Shown here: piece after piece, positions 37,029-45,774 of the stretch
Numbering within the stretch: position 1 is the stretch's first letter
Layout of the letters: every line of letters begins with the position of its first letter
From: Kordiimonas sp. SCSIO 12603
Lineage (GTDB): Bacteria > Pseudomonadota > Alphaproteobacteria > Sphingomonadales > Kordiimonadaceae
NCBI RefSeq assembly: GCF_024398035.1
Contig: NZ_CP073748.1
Coordinates: 797,501 to 861,500, forward strand
Direction: 5' to 3'
DNA: 64,000 nt
The notes under the pieces: model-generated
The model's database searches: none
The model's input: only the letters and a program-made list of their open reading frames with translations
What the model was told of the DNA's origin: nothing
Made by a program: the position numbers and the translations under genes

Positions 37029-38015
37029 ATGGCTGACGGTGGTACTTTTGAAAGAACAGGGCTTCTCGAAGAACGGCATGTTTATAAACCGTTCCGGTAT
37101 CCTTGGGCGTATGAAGCATGGTTGAAGCAGCAACAGGTTCACTGGTTGCCTGAAGAAGTGCCGCTTGCTGAGGATGTGCGTGATTGGGCACAAAAGCTGT
37201 CAGAGCCAGAGAAGAACCTGCTCACGCAGATTTTCCGCTTTTTCACCCAAAGCGATATCGAAGTGAACAACTGTTACATGAAGCACTATACAAAGGTGTT
37301 TATGCCGACAGAGGTTCAGATGATGCTGTCTGCTTTCTCAAATATGGAAACAATCCATATTGCTGCATACAGCCACCTTCTTGATACCATTGGCATGCCA
37401 GAAAGTGAATATTCTGCATTCCTTAAATATAAGGAAATGAAGGATAAATATGATTACATGCAGCAGTTTAACAGTGATGATCTTCGCTCAACTGCCATAA
37501 CGCTTGCTGTGTTTGGTGCCTTCACAGAAGGCCTGCAACTGTTCGCAAGTTTTGCAATGCTGCTTAACTTCCCACGTTTCAATAAAATGAAGGGTATGGG
37601 CCAGATCGTAACCTGGTCAGTACGGGATGAAAGCCTGCACTGCGAGAGTATTATCAAGCTCTTTAAAACCTTGATGGAAGAACAGCCGCATCTTTGGGAT
37701 GATCAGATGCGTAATGATTTGCGTACGGCCTGTAAAACCATTGTAGAGCACGAGGATGCTTTCATTGACCTGTCATTTGGACTTGGTCCGGTTGAAGGTC
37801 TAGAGGCACAAGAAGTGAAAGATTATATTCGCTATATTGCTGACCGCCGCCTACAGCAGCTTGGATTAGAGGCTGAATATCATATTGAAGCGAACCCGTT
37901 GCCGTGGCTGGATAGTATGCTGAATGCGGTTGAGCACACAAACTTCTTTGAAAACCGCGCGACTGAATATTCTAAAGCAGCAACCCAAGGCACATGGGAA
38001 GACGCTTTCGAATGA
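37029..38015 (+). CDS. nrdB: NrdB, ribonucleotide reductase small subunit
   Basis: 328 residues. The di-iron and tyrosyl-radical residues follow the E. coli spacing: an Asp in FTQSDIEVNN, Glu107 and His110 in METIHIAAY with the radical Tyr114, a Glu in FTEGLQLF, and Glu/His in DESLHCES. It makes the stable radical that NrdA uses to reduce ribonucleoside diphosphates. It is separate from nrdA but shares NrdR-like promoter elements. Confidence 0.95.
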   Translation: MADGGTFERTGLLEERHVYKPFRYPWAYEAWLKQQQVHWLPEEVPLAEDVRDWAQKLSEPEKNLLTQIFRFFTQSDIEVNNCYMKHYTKVFMPTEVQMMLSAFSNMETIHIAAYSHLLDTIGMPESEYSAFLKYKEMKDKYDYMQQFNSDDLRSTAITLAVFGAFTEGLQLFASFAMLLNFPRFNKMKGMGQIVTWSVRDESLHCESIIKLFKTLMEEQPHLWDDQMRNDLRTACKTIVEHEDAFIDLSFGLGPVEGLEAQEVKDYIRYIADRRLQQLGLEAEYHIEANPLPWLDSMLNAVEHTNFFENRATEYSKAATQGTWEDAFE

Positions 38016-38037
38016 TAGGCAATAATGTTCACTAATC

Positions 38038-38076
38038 AAAAGAGCTACATAAGATTTTACTTGTGTAGCTCTTTTT
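38038..38076 (+). terminator. Terminator of nrdB
   Basis: A 12-bp stem AAAAGAGCTACA / TGTAGCTCTTTT is followed by T residues; its symmetry could also stop transcription from the opposite strand. Confidence 0.85.
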
Positions 38077-38186
38077 ATGTTAGTGTTATGTGAAGTCAGG
38101 AGTGATTTCTCCTATATAAAACACTCCTATCCAGATTATTTTCCAATTCATTTTTTGATATGAAATACAATATGCTGGGTAAAATT

Positions 38187-39497
38187 TCAGTTTAACTTAG
38201 GCAATACCAACCGTGCTTCAAAACCTTTGGAGTGGTTTTCTAATTCCAATTTCCCTTGATGTGCAGTCGCAATTGCTTTTGCCAGAGATAACCCTAATCC
38301 GAACCCTTCTTCTGAACGCGCATCATCCGATCGAATAAAGCGGTCAGAGGCTTTGTTGAGCATGTTTTCTGCTATGCCCGGACCGTCATCCTGAACAGTT
38401 AACCAAAGAGTGGTTCCCGAGGTGTGGGCGGATAGCCGAATGGCACTACCGTTTGGTGAGAACTTAATTGCGTTTTCAAAGAGATTTGCAAGAGCCTGAA
38501 ATATCAAATCTCTGTCTAATTGAGCTTGATCTATCTCTGTAGAACAGGAGATTTGTTGTTGTTTTTGCTCTGCTAGCGGGACGTATAAGTCAATAACGTC
38601 ATCAAGAAGGCTGGAAAGGTTGGTGTTTTGCAGAGCTATTTTTGCAGTGCCTGCTTCCAGGTGGCTGATACGGAGCAAGGCGTCAAAGGATGTGATAATC
38701 TGATCAACCTGTCCTATCGCTGAGTTTCGAATGTTATTTTCCGCGGGTAGTTGGTCCAACTGGACTTTAAGCCGAGTGAGAGGTGTGCGTAAATCATGAG
38801 CAATGTTGTTGGACATATGGCGCATATCCTCAACATGCGCCTGAATTTTTGAAAGCATAAGATTGAGATTACGTGTGAGCCTGTCGAATTCAGATTTGCC
38901 ATTTGATTGAGGGATACGCTCTGCCAAATCCTGACGCGTTATAATGCTGCTTGCGGTTTGGTTTATGGTTTTCATTTTCCAGTGGATGCGCCATGCAATC
39001 AGGCTTGTCATTCCAAACCCTATTAAGACAATGATTGCACCCCACAATCTGATGCGGTCTGATAGCGCATAGAGGTTTTGTCTTACCATTACAGGGTTTT
39101 CTACTGAGATGAGTGTGGGTTCAGCAGAGACCATTTTGTAATATTCCACTGTAAGCGTGTATTCAGTATCGAGAGCTGTTTGTTCAAGATAGGTGGCTGC
39201 ATTTGATACCAATGCTTCGTTGGGAAGGTCGCCTTTTTCTGGAACACCATTTTTATCTAAACGGTATCGAAGCCCGGTGGTTTGTGCATAAGTGTTCAAT
39301 TCTTTCAGTAAAGGGCTGAGGCCTTGCTCTTGATAGATAGCTTCGAAAGGGCATAGTTCGCAGGCATAAATGTCTGCCGTGGTTTCTTCGATTTGGCGAT
39401 CAAACCACCTATCTAGATACAGGCTCAACGTAGCAATAGCCATGAAAGCTGCGATACCGTATATGGCAACCATACGACCAATATAACTATTCAACAT
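38187..39497 (-). CDS. Sensor histidine kinase (EnvZ/PhoQ-type layout)
   Basis: 436 residues. Two membrane helices flank a periplasmic sensor domain containing a CELCPF Cys pair (near residues 46-49) that could bind metal or sense redox. A HAMP region, a HisKA motif (NNIAHDLRTPLTRLK) and an HATPase domain with N, G1 (DDGPGI) and G2 (GFGLGLSLAKAI) boxes follow. It overlaps its response regulator by 11 bp. The likely signal is in the periplasm; the target may include the DJ-1 fusion gene upstream in the same operon. Confidence 0.9.
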   Translation of the reverse strand: MLNSYIGRMVAIYGIAAFMAIATLSLYLDRWFDRQIEETTADIYACELCPFEAIYQEQGLSPLLKELNTYAQTTGLRYRLDKNGVPEKGDLPNEALVSNAATYLEQTALDTEYTLTVEYYKMVSAEPTLISVENPVMVRQNLYALSDRIRLWGAIIVLIGFGMTSLIAWRIHWKMKTINQTASSIITRQDLAERIPQSNGKSEFDRLTRNLNLMLSKIQAHVEDMRHMSNNIAHDLRTPLTRLKVQLDQLPAENNIRNSAIGQVDQIITSFDALLRISHLEAGTAKIALQNTNLSSLLDDVIDLYVPLAEQKQQQISCSTEIDQAQLDRDLIFQALANLFENAIKFSPNGSAIRLSAHTSGTTLWLTVQDDGPGIAENMLNKASDRFIRSDDARSEEGFGLGLSLAKAIATAHQGKLELENHSKGFEARLVLPKLN

Positions 39498-40176
39498 TGT
39501 TTGATACCTTGTACCCTATGCCCCGAACCGTATGTAGGAGGGGGTGGCCAAAGCCGTGATCGATCTTTTTTCTCAGATTGCTCATATGAACATCGATAAC
39601 ATTGGTGTTGGTGGTAAAGTTATAGCCCCACACATTTTCTAGCAGCATAGTTCGTGTCTGAACTCGATCAGGGTTTTTTAGCAATTGTTCGAGAAGTGTG
39701 AATTCTCTGGTTTTTAAATCGATTTTCCTGCCAGCTCGCGTTACCTCTCTAGTGAGGAGATTCATTTCTAAATCACCGATGGTTAGCCTTGAGTTTTCCA
39801 GGTTTGAAGAAAGTGGTTCAGAGCGGCGCATGAGCACCTCAAGCCGAGCCGTTAGCTCACTAAAAGCAAAAGGTTTTACAAGATAATCATCACCACCGCT
39901 TTTAAGGCCTTTCACGCGTTCATCAACATCCGCAAGGGCGGACAGGATTAAGATAGGAACTTTGTTATCCACGGCGCGGAGCGCTTTGATAATAGAGAGG
40001 CCATCCAGTTCGGGAAGCATTCTATCGACAATTAGAATATCGTATTTTTGATCCATTGCTAGAGTGAGGCCATCGCGCCCGTTACTGACGTGATCAATGC
40101 TATGCCCTAATTCTCGGAGCCCTTTAATCAGATATTCTGCAACGCTTGGGTCGTCTTCAATGAGCAAAAGATGCAT
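39487..40176 (-). CDS. OmpR-family response regulator
   Basis: 229 residues. The receiver has the acid pair in LLIEDDPSVAEYL, the phospho-acceptor Asp in DILIVDRMLPELDG and Lys in LVKPFAFSEL. A C-terminal winged helix (TREFTLLEQLLKNPDRVQTRTMLLENVW; VIDVHMSNLRKKI) binds DNA. It starts 45 nt after the DJ-1 fusion gene and overlaps the kinase gene, forming one minus-strand operon. Confidence 0.92.
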   Translation of the reverse strand: MHLLLIEDDPSVAEYLIKGLRELGHSIDHVSNGRDGLTLAMDQKYDILIVDRMLPELDGLSIIKALRAVDNKVPILILSALADVDERVKGLKSGGDDYLVKPFAFSELTARLEVLMRRSEPLSSNLENSRLTIGDLEMNLLTREVTRAGRKIDLKTREFTLLEQLLKNPDRVQTRTMLLENVWGYNFTTNTNVIDVHMSNLRKKIDHGFGHPLLHTVRGIGYKVSNNVE

Positions 40177-40221
40177 CTTATCTACCTGTTGTTCCCGAAC
40201 TGAAAGTCTTCTTGTGCAAGG

Positions 40222-41400
40222 CTAGTCTTCTATAGTTTCTTTATATTGACCAGTGTCTTCTGGCTGCCAGTCATATTCCATATTTCTGGCCGCCATTTTT
40301 GCAACCTTCAATCCTTTTAATCTGGCTACCAGATGAAGGGCCCCGTCGATGCCTGAGGAAACACCGGCAGTGGTTAAAATTTTCCCATTGTCAACGAAAC
40401 GTGGACCTCTAATAGCTTCAAACCCTTGTTCTGCAGCCATGGCTGTGAGCCATTCCATCCAGGCTCCGTGGGTGGTGGTTTGCAAACCATCCAACATAGA
40501 AGAACCACCTAGAATGAGTACGCCATTGCAAACAGACATGGTGATAGCGCTTTTGGCTGAGGTTTCTTTGATCCAATCTATGGTCTCTTGTTGGTGGAGG
40601 ATAGAGGCAACGGACCCACCTGGAATTATAAGAATATCTGCATCGGGCATATTAGCGAAACTATATTCTGGGATAATTCTATGACCCATGCCTTCATAAG
40701 CTTTATTTAAAGGGGCAACCGTATATGCATTGAAGACGTGAGCGTTCGCAAAAACTTCCATGGGGCCTGCCCAATCAAGAACATCAACGCCATCGAACAC
40801 CAATATGGCAACATTCATTGTGTCAGTTGTCATCCTATGATGGTCATCGATTTTGGCCTCAGCGGGGATATCCTTCTTTTTGAAGCGCATTAGTTGCTTG
40901 CGTCCTAACCAATCGAGTGTGCCTTCTATTTCTCCCGCGGTAATCAGTGTTCCTTGGAACTGAATACCCGCGTCAGCAAGAAGGAAACGGATGTTCTTGA
41001 CGTCTGCTGCAAAGTGGATATCAGTGCTTTGCTTATTTTCCATCGCTCTCGTATCCATGCCCATATAAGTAAAGGTTGCTTCCAGGCCTTGCCGTTTCTC
41101 AGTAACTTCGAAACTGATGGGATGTGTATGAGAAACCATTGGCATCTCTCCGTGCCAGTATCCCACGAGAGGAGATGGCGCCTTCTTGAGAACCATCTGG
41201 TCCTTTGTATGATTTGATTTATATCGCTGTGTTACTCGGGTTTCACGTCGGCTGACATGGTCTGATGTTTTGTTTTCGGATTTAACATACACTTCTTGCG
41301 CGTGTGCTTTAGCGGATTGTTGTATTTCGGCGAAGAGGCCGAGACAGGCTGTTGTTAACACCAATCCAATCGTGGTGTGCTTTAAGGAGAATGCCATCAC
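40222..41400 (-). CDS. Secreted DJ-1/PfpI domain protein with extra N-terminal domain
   Basis: 392 residues. A signal sequence (about 1-35) is followed by a beta-rich domain of roughly 120 residues (starting GYWHGEMPMVSHTH) that I cannot assign to a family. From about residue 210 there is a full DJ-1/PfpI glutamine-amidotransferase-like domain (NVAILVFDGVDVLDWAGPMEVF; nucleophile Cys in MSVCNGVLILGG). Export of a DJ-1-type domain with this partner is unusual. It is the first gene of an operon with a two-component system, so it may be their target or their sensor partner. Confidence 0.75.
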   Translation of the reverse strand: MMAFSLKHTTIGLVLTTACLGLFAEIQQSAKAHAQEVYVKSENKTSDHVSRRETRVTQRYKSNHTKDQMVLKKAPSPLVGYWHGEMPMVSHTHPISFEVTEKRQGLEATFTYMGMDTRAMENKQSTDIHFAADVKNIRFLLADAGIQFQGTLITAGEIEGTLDWLGRKQLMRFKKKDIPAEAKIDDHHRMTTDTMNVAILVFDGVDVLDWAGPMEVFANAHVFNAYTVAPLNKAYEGMGHRIIPEYSFANMPDADILIIPGGSVASILHQQETIDWIKETSAKSAITMSVCNGVLILGGSSMLDGLQTTTHGAWMEWLTAMAAEQGFEAIRGPRFVDNGKILTTAGVSSGIDGALHLVARLKGLKVAKMAARNMEYDWQPEDTGQYKETIED

Positions 41401-41480
41401 TATCGTTTCCTTTATTTGATGAGTGACGGCACGCTACTGTTTGCTCATTAAAAGAATCTTCGACTTAGATTAAAAGTTTT

Positions 41481-42548
41481 TCATGTTGCTCCTAGATTGA
41501 TCAACCAACTGATGGTCAGTACTTGTGGCAAAGTGATAACAGGAAGGAAAAGGGCAAATTTCCAAGATTTTGCTGTGTCTTTTAAAATCATGATTTCTGT
41601 ATAATCTGTGGACACACCGGTCATTAAAAAAGCGAAACTGTTTCCAGGTGCATTTGCTCGAGTGAGGAGGTCAGCTGCGATTGGTGTACTACCCTCTGAA
41701 CATACTTCTATAATGGTTGCTACCAGTACAGTCAGACCAAGCCCGGCAAGAGTAGGTCCAAAGTATGTTTGAAAGCTTGCTGTATCAACAAACGCGCGAA
41801 TTAAGGCAGCTAGTACCACACCGAATAAAATCCAACGAATAACCATTCGACTATCTTTTATACCCGTGATGAGCAAATCCTTGAAGTATGTGGAATCAAA
41901 CCTTGTCGCCTTGATACCTGCAATAGCTGCGGGCCAAAATTTGAACTCTTCAGGTAAATCTAGAGTGTTGGGGTTTTGGGGAAGCTTTCCTTCCTTAACC
42001 AACCAATCGAACAATAGCCCAGATATAATTGCGATCACCAATGAAAGGCCAATAAACGCTAAAGCCCAATTGAGACCAATTAGCGCAATGAGCACTATCG
42101 TCAAAGAAAAGCTATTCCAGGGACTTGCAACAAGAAAAGCAATAACTTGTCCTGCTGTGGCGCCTCGCTCATATAATTTGGCAGCAACCATTAAGATACC
42201 ATGACTACATAGATCAAGTAGAACCCCTCCTAAAGTAGCTCTGACAATCCCGCCAAATCCACCATGGCGTCCAAAGATAGAAATAACAAACTCTCTTGGT
42301 ATCTTAGCAAGGACTGCTACCATGAAAATCCCAATGGTAATGCCCCACCAAATGGTATTGATAAGTTCATAGACCGTAGTACTTAGTGTTTTAAGCCAAG
42401 CGATTTGCGTCTGAATATCAGGTTGCACCAAATACGTTAAATACAGTGCAGCTACCATAGTTAATGATCCCCGCAGGAGCCAGTCAGGTTTACCTTGTTT
42501 ACCATGGCATTTGGAGTTGGCTTGTTGGGAATGGCAACTATCCGTCAT
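41481..42548 (-). CDS. DUF318/ArsP_1-type permease, probable metal efflux
   Basis: 355 residues from the ATG embedded in the merR1 stop region (GAGGAG 7 nt upstream; 11-bp overlap). About eight to ten membrane segments, with the LLDLCSHGILMVAAKLYERGA and IEVCSEGSTPIAADLL motifs, match the PF03773 permease family, close to the SO_0444-type Cu/Zn efflux proteins. The N-terminus carries a CHSQQANSKCHGK Cys/His cluster that could bind metal. Pairing with a ZntR-like regulator supports metal export. Confidence 0.75.
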   Translation of the reverse strand: MTDSCHSQQANSKCHGKQGKPDWLLRGSLTMVAALYLTYLVQPDIQTQIAWLKTLSTTVYELINTIWWGITIGIFMVAVLAKIPREFVISIFGRHGGFGGIVRATLGGVLLDLCSHGILMVAAKLYERGATAGQVIAFLVASPWNSFSLTIVLIALIGLNWALAFIGLSLVIAIISGLLFDWLVKEGKLPQNPNTLDLPEEFKFWPAAIAGIKATRFDSTYFKDLLITGIKDSRMVIRWILFGVVLAALIRAFVDTASFQTYFGPTLAGLGLTVLVATIIEVCSEGSTPIAADLLTRANAPGNSFAFLMTGVSTDYTEIMILKDTAKSWKFALFLPVITLPQVLTISWLINLGAT

Positions 42549-42960
42549 GAGTGATCTCCTCACCATAGAGATGACTTATAATACTGCACTCGCTGAGTGG
42601 CTGTTCATCCGCGGGACAGTATTTGGCTAGCCGTTCTAAGCTAGCTTGCATAAGCTGTAAGCGCTGAATTTTTTCCTCAATTTCTTGCAACTTTGTTTGA
42701 GCGTGGTCGTTTACCTGCGCACAGTCTGCTTCAGGATTGTCTGTTAAAGCCAACAATTCGCTAATTTCAGATAACGAAAACCCAAGGGTTTGAGCTTCTC
42801 GGATAAAACGTACCTTGTTTACGGTATCATCATCATAAACCCGATATCCAGATGAAAGCCTGTCTGGAGCAGGAAGAAAACCACTACGCTCGTAATAACG
42901 AATTGTTTCAACACCAACTCCTGTGTGTGCGGCCAATTTACCGATAGTAAAATGCTTCAT
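42538..42960 (-). CDS. MerR-family metal regulator 1
   Basis: 140 residues. The N-terminal MerR helix-turn-helix and wing (FTIGKLAAHTGVGVETIRYYERSGFLP) are followed by a dimerisation coiled coil. Cys80, Cys115 and Cys125 have the same spacing as the Cys79/114/124 metal site of ZntR. It is the first gene of an operon with the permease downstream, behind a MerR-type promoter. It likely activates the operon on binding Zn, Cd, Pb or similar; metal identity is not decided by the sequence. Confidence 0.85.
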   Translation of the reverse strand: MKHFTIGKLAAHTGVGVETIRYYERSGFLPAPDRLSSGYRVYDDDTVNKVRFIREAQTLGFSLSEISELLALTDNPEADCAQVNDHAQTKLQEIEEKIQRLQLMQASLERLAKYCPADEQPLSECSIISHLYGEEITHDG

Positions 42961-43012
42961 GTTCGTCTCCTACACCCTGATTTTCTATGCGGGTGTCAAA
43001 TTGATTCGTCGA

Positions 43013-43044
43013 ACCCTACACCTTGAACTCTACTACAAGGTCAA
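43013..43044 (-). promoter_or_regulatory. MerR-type promoter for merR1-permease
   Basis: On the minus strand TTGACC (43039-43044) and TAGGGT (43013-43018) are 20 bp apart, the over-long spacer needed for MerR-type activation, with a CTTGA/TCAAG dyad. The layout is close to the E. coli zntA promoter. Confidence 0.7.
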
Positions 43045-43095
43045 GGGTTAATTCGCTGAGCTGGAACGCTGGAAGAATATTGGTTAATTTAATGA

Positions 43096-43126
43096 TTGAC
43101 CTTGGAGCATGGTCCAAGGCTATCCC
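43096..43126 (+). promoter_or_regulatory. MerR-type promoter for the small Cys-rich protein region
   Basis: TTGACC (43096-43101), a 19-bp spacer and TATCCC (43121-43126). The spacer carries a perfect 7-bp dyad CCTTGGA-GCATGG-TCCAAGG. It faces away from merR1. Confidence 0.75.
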
Positions 43127-43132
43127 TTTACT

Positions 43133-43298
43133 GATTGACTGCGGACCTTCTTTGAAGGGCTGTATTTCCCCTATGCATGTTCAATTGAGGCCCTGACACT
43201 ATTTCCTCAATTGATACGGTTACGTTCCTCATGTGGCCAATCCTCGCATCGTATGTATAGGGTTACTTCCGGGAGGCGGTTATGCCTCCCGGCTTTTT
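43133..43298 (+). ncRNA. Candidate short structured RNA or attenuated leader
   Basis: The RNA expected from the MerR-type promoter would start near 43133 and meet a strong terminator at 43269-43297 before any good reading frame. It contains a perfect 10-bp stem (TCAATTGAGG 43181-43190 with 43205-43214) and a small CCTTC/GAAGG hairpin. It could be a metal-induced small RNA or a leader with an attenuator for the downstream gene. No known RNA family is recognised. Confidence 0.35.
43269..43297 (+). terminator. Terminator-like hairpin ahead of the small Cys-rich gene
   Basis: A perfect 9-bp stem CCGGGAGGC / GCCTCCCGG with a 6-nt loop is followed by CTTTTT. It lies between a promoter and the gene it would serve. 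Confidence 0.8.
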
Positions 43299-43360
43299 AT
43301 GCAAATAATGAAACATTTTTTCTTGACCCTGTAGGTAGGTCAAAAGTTATCAAGAGTTGT

Positions 43361-43708
43361 ATGAAGGCGTTAAAGAACATCCTATCAATATTTTTTATAA
43401 TCTCACTGTGTATAGGGGGAAGCGACGGGGTAGCGCTTGCGAGCATAGAATCAAACTTATCATGCCCCAAAATGCATCATGAAGCAGCTATGGCAATAGT
43501 ACCTCATTCACTTGAGGGCAGTGAATGTACCAAGGCTGAGCAAGGCTTATGTAATGTATATTGCGGAACTGGCCTTCAGTATCAGGCGTGTGATGTTGAA
43601 GAGCCTTTCAGGCAGTATGTCTCGGGGAAAATAGTGTTCGACAGGATATCCAAGACATATATTGGATTTGTAGAGGACCAGCTAATTCCCCCTCCCGAAT
43701 TGGTATAG
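43361..43708 (+). CDS. Small secreted Cys-rich protein 1 (metal island)
   Basis: 115 residues from the ATG at 43361; the open frame upstream runs through the terminator and is not used. The signal peptide ends near GVALA. The mature part has Cys/His/Met patterns (NLSCPKMHHEAAM, SECTKAEQGLCNVYCG) and a C-terminus rich in Pro (IPPPELV). Size, export, Cys content and the Pro-rich tail recall the CzcI/DUF2946 type of small proteins at metal-efflux loci, but I see no firm homology. Two similar-looking proteins lie at 50393 and 53922. The ribosome-binding site is weak. Confidence 0.55.
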   Translation: MKALKNILSIFFIISLCIGGSDGVALASIESNLSCPKMHHEAAMAIVPHSLEGSECTKAEQGLCNVYCGTGLQYQACDVEEPFRQYVSGKIVFDRISKTYIGFVEDQLIPPPELV

Positions 43709-44078
43709 AAAGCCGGAATTTGTGAGAGTTTGTGGTTCAATCCTACTCCCAAGAACTACACCCTTCCCAAGAAAGCGAGCAAAGTATCATTCCCTTTCAA
43801 CTTTGCTCCTGCATAAATTCCAGCTTTCCACGTTGGCCCAACGGTAGCAGTGCGGGTCAACCTGCCCTGAGAGGGGAGATACCGTACCAACCGCAAAAGC
43901 TCTCTTCTCAGGGCTTAGTTTGATGGGCGTGTAGCTTGTAAATCAGCGGATATACAGACCCTGAGTTCTGTACAGATGTTGTCATGAGGCCACCATTTCT
44001 CTTGATGACTTGGCATTGAGCCATTTGTGCAGAGTTCGTAACTTCCGGCAGGTCACCACTCGGCCTGCCGGCTTTTTA
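43709..44078 (+). other. Gene-free, strongly self-complementary stretch
   Basis: No convincing gene lies in the 463-nt gap to 44171. There are several stems in a row: AAAGCCGGAATTT (43709-43721) pairs with 43815-43827; CGTTGGCCCAACG at 43831-43843; a 15-bp stem 43864-43878 with 43900-43914; TACAGA/TCTGTA near 43952-43972; and a terminator at 44045-44071. The density of pairing suggests a functional or mobile-element-derived RNA. Confidence 0.4.
44045..44077 (+). terminator. Terminator closing the structured stretch
   Basis: A perfect stem CCGGCAGG / CCTGCCGG with an 11-nt loop is followed by CTTTTTA. Confidence 0.8.
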
Positions 44079-44171
44079 CTAAGATGTTTCATGCATTAAA
44101 CTTGGCCATTTATTCAAGCACGCACTCTTCTCTATAGATACGGTTATCTCCTTTTTAACAGGAGACGTATT

Positions 44172-45038
44172 ATGAAGATATTGCGGGTGTGCTTGGCCAT
44201 TTCTTATGTCCCATTCACATTGATAGGTTTCAATTACATTGCCATTCAGATTGTCGTATCTGGGTATGATTACTATTTTTTAGTAATGTTGTTGGCCTTG
44301 GCGATCATGCTTTCATTTTTTGTGGAATACCTGATTCCTTACCAGAAAAACTGGAATACTGCACATAATGACAGTGTGAGAGACCTCCTTCATGCTTGTG
44401 TAAATGAGGCCGCCAACAGTATGTCGGTAATACTCTTGCCTATAATTGCGGCTTTTGTTCCCCATCTAAATTTTTGGCCAGATGAATGGCCAATATGGGG
44501 ACAATTGTTACTAGCAGTTTTTATATCAGATTTAGGAATCACACTTGTCCATTATGCAAGCCATAAAAACATGTTCCTATGGCGATTTCATGCTGTCCAT
44601 CATTCGGTCAAACGTATGTATGGTTTCAACGGTTTAATGAAACATCCTATACATCAAGCTTTTGAAACCATTGGAGGTACTTTCCCGTTAGTAGCTCTCG
44701 GAATACCAGTTGAGATCGCTGCTTTGCTAGCATTTGCAATAGCCGTTCAACTGTTGTTACAGCATAGTAATGTAGATATGAAAATTGGCCCTTTGAGATA
44801 TTTTCTTGCTCTTGCTCCCTTACATCGATTTCACCATATCAAGCGACCAATTGAGGGCGATGTAAATTTCGGCCTGTTCACGACTATATGGGATCGAATG
44901 CTTGGTACGGCTGTTTATGATGCTGATCGCATCTTTACATCCGAAGATTTAGGGATAGAGAAAGAGCCTGATTATCCCATTAAATATGTAGCTCAGATGC
45001 TTAAGCCCTTTTCTCGAGCGAATGATCGGGTGCAATAG
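44172..45038 (+). CDS. Fatty acid hydroxylase / sterol desaturase family protein
   Basis: 288 residues with four or more membrane segments. The di-iron histidine clusters are in family order: HYASH, HAVHHS, HPIH, and HRFHH. An AGGAG lies just upstream of the ATG. The family inserts oxygen into or desaturates membrane lipids. Its presence inside a metal island is unexplained; it may modify lipids under metal stress, or it may be a passenger. The 3' end overlaps the convergent AraC gene by 38 bp. Confidence 0.85.
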   Translation: MKILRVCLAISYVPFTLIGFNYIAIQIVVSGYDYYFLVMLLALAIMLSFFVEYLIPYQKNWNTAHNDSVRDLLHACVNEAANSMSVILLPIIAAFVPHLNFWPDEWPIWGQLLLAVFISDLGITLVHYASHKNMFLWRFHAVHHSVKRMYGFNGLMKHPIHQAFETIGGTFPLVALGIPVEIAALLAFAIAVQLLLQHSNVDMKIGPLRYFLALAPLHRFHHIKRPIEGDVNFGLFTTIWDRMLGTAVYDADRIFTSEDLGIEKEPDYPIKYVAQMLKPFSRANDRVQ

Positions 45039-45774
45039 TTATATTGATATTCAGAACTCCTTGAGAAGGGGAAACACCAAATGTTTGTTTCATAGTTCGA
45101 GAGAAATGTGCAGAATCTGAAAAGCCAGCTTCATGGGCGGCCTGTGTCAATGAATTACCTTTTCCAGTTAAATGAACTGCTTTGCAAAGACGACGCCAAA
45201 GAACATATCGCCTCAAAGGAAGCCCTGTAGCATTGCGGAATTTATTACTAAAAGAACTTTTAGACATGCCTGCTTGTAGCGCGGTGTTTTCTAACGTGAT
45301 GTTACTGATCAATTGCTCTTCAATAAGAGTAAGAGCACGCTCAATTTTTCCATTAGAGACAATACGGGATGCCTTGCTTAGGTAAGTACACCATTTCTTG
45401 ACATTGCACTTCTGCAATAGTTGAGGTGGAACAAGGGTGGGTTCAGCGTACACAATATCTACGTCATGGTGCGTAGGCCTCAACTGATGGAATGTATTAG
45501 AAGGGATTACAGTGAAATCATTTGTGGTTTTTTCAGAACCGTCAACATTCATTGCAAGTGGAACGTCAGCAGAAAATATGGCTTGTAAAGGATAATGCCT
45601 ATGAGGGTGGGTGTCGCCAACCGGGCCTCTATAGTGTGCCCAGCCTAACCCCAGATTTAGTTTACCTACCCATTTTTTTTCAGTGCGATGATAAGGCATA
45701 AGAATGGGATGAAGCCTACTTGGGTTTGATATCTCACGAATGGTTTTCTGTATTGCCGTAAAGGTGATTAACAA
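45001..45774 (-). CDS. AraC-family transcriptional regulator
   Basis: 257 residues with a TTG start that overlaps merR2 by 41 bp; an ATG at 45699 (232 residues) is an alternative and neither has a clear ribosome-binding site. The N-terminal half has a cupin-like segment (DTHPHRHYPLQAIFSADVP). The C-terminal half has both AraC helix-turn-helix units (NTALQAGMSKSSFSNKFRNATG; LTQAAHEAGFSDSAHFSRTMKQTFGVSP). It may regulate the convergent hydroxylase gene or the TonB operon upstream. Confidence 0.8.
   Translation of the reverse strand: MLITFTAIQKTIREISNPSRLHPILMPYHRTEKKWVGKLNLGLGWAHYRGPVGDTHPHRHYPLQAIFSADVPLAMNVDGSEKTTNDFTVIPSNTFHQLRPTHHDVDIVYAEPTLVPPQLLQKCNVKKWCTYLSKASRIVSNGKIERALTLIEEQLISNITLENTALQAGMSKSSFSNKFRNATGLPLRRYVLWRRLCKAVHLTGKGNSLTQAAHEAGFSDSAHFSRTMKQTFGVSPSQGVLNINITIAPDHSLEKRA

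Noticed and set aside
43211-43360. Longer form of Cys-rich protein 1 beginning at TTG 43211
   Set aside because: The extension runs through a strong terminator hairpin and would bury the signal peptide.
43926-43985. tRNA-like start GGGCGTGTAGCT and an anticodon-like hairpin
   Set aside because: No matching T-arm or acceptor 3' strand; the pieces do not fold as a cloverleaf.
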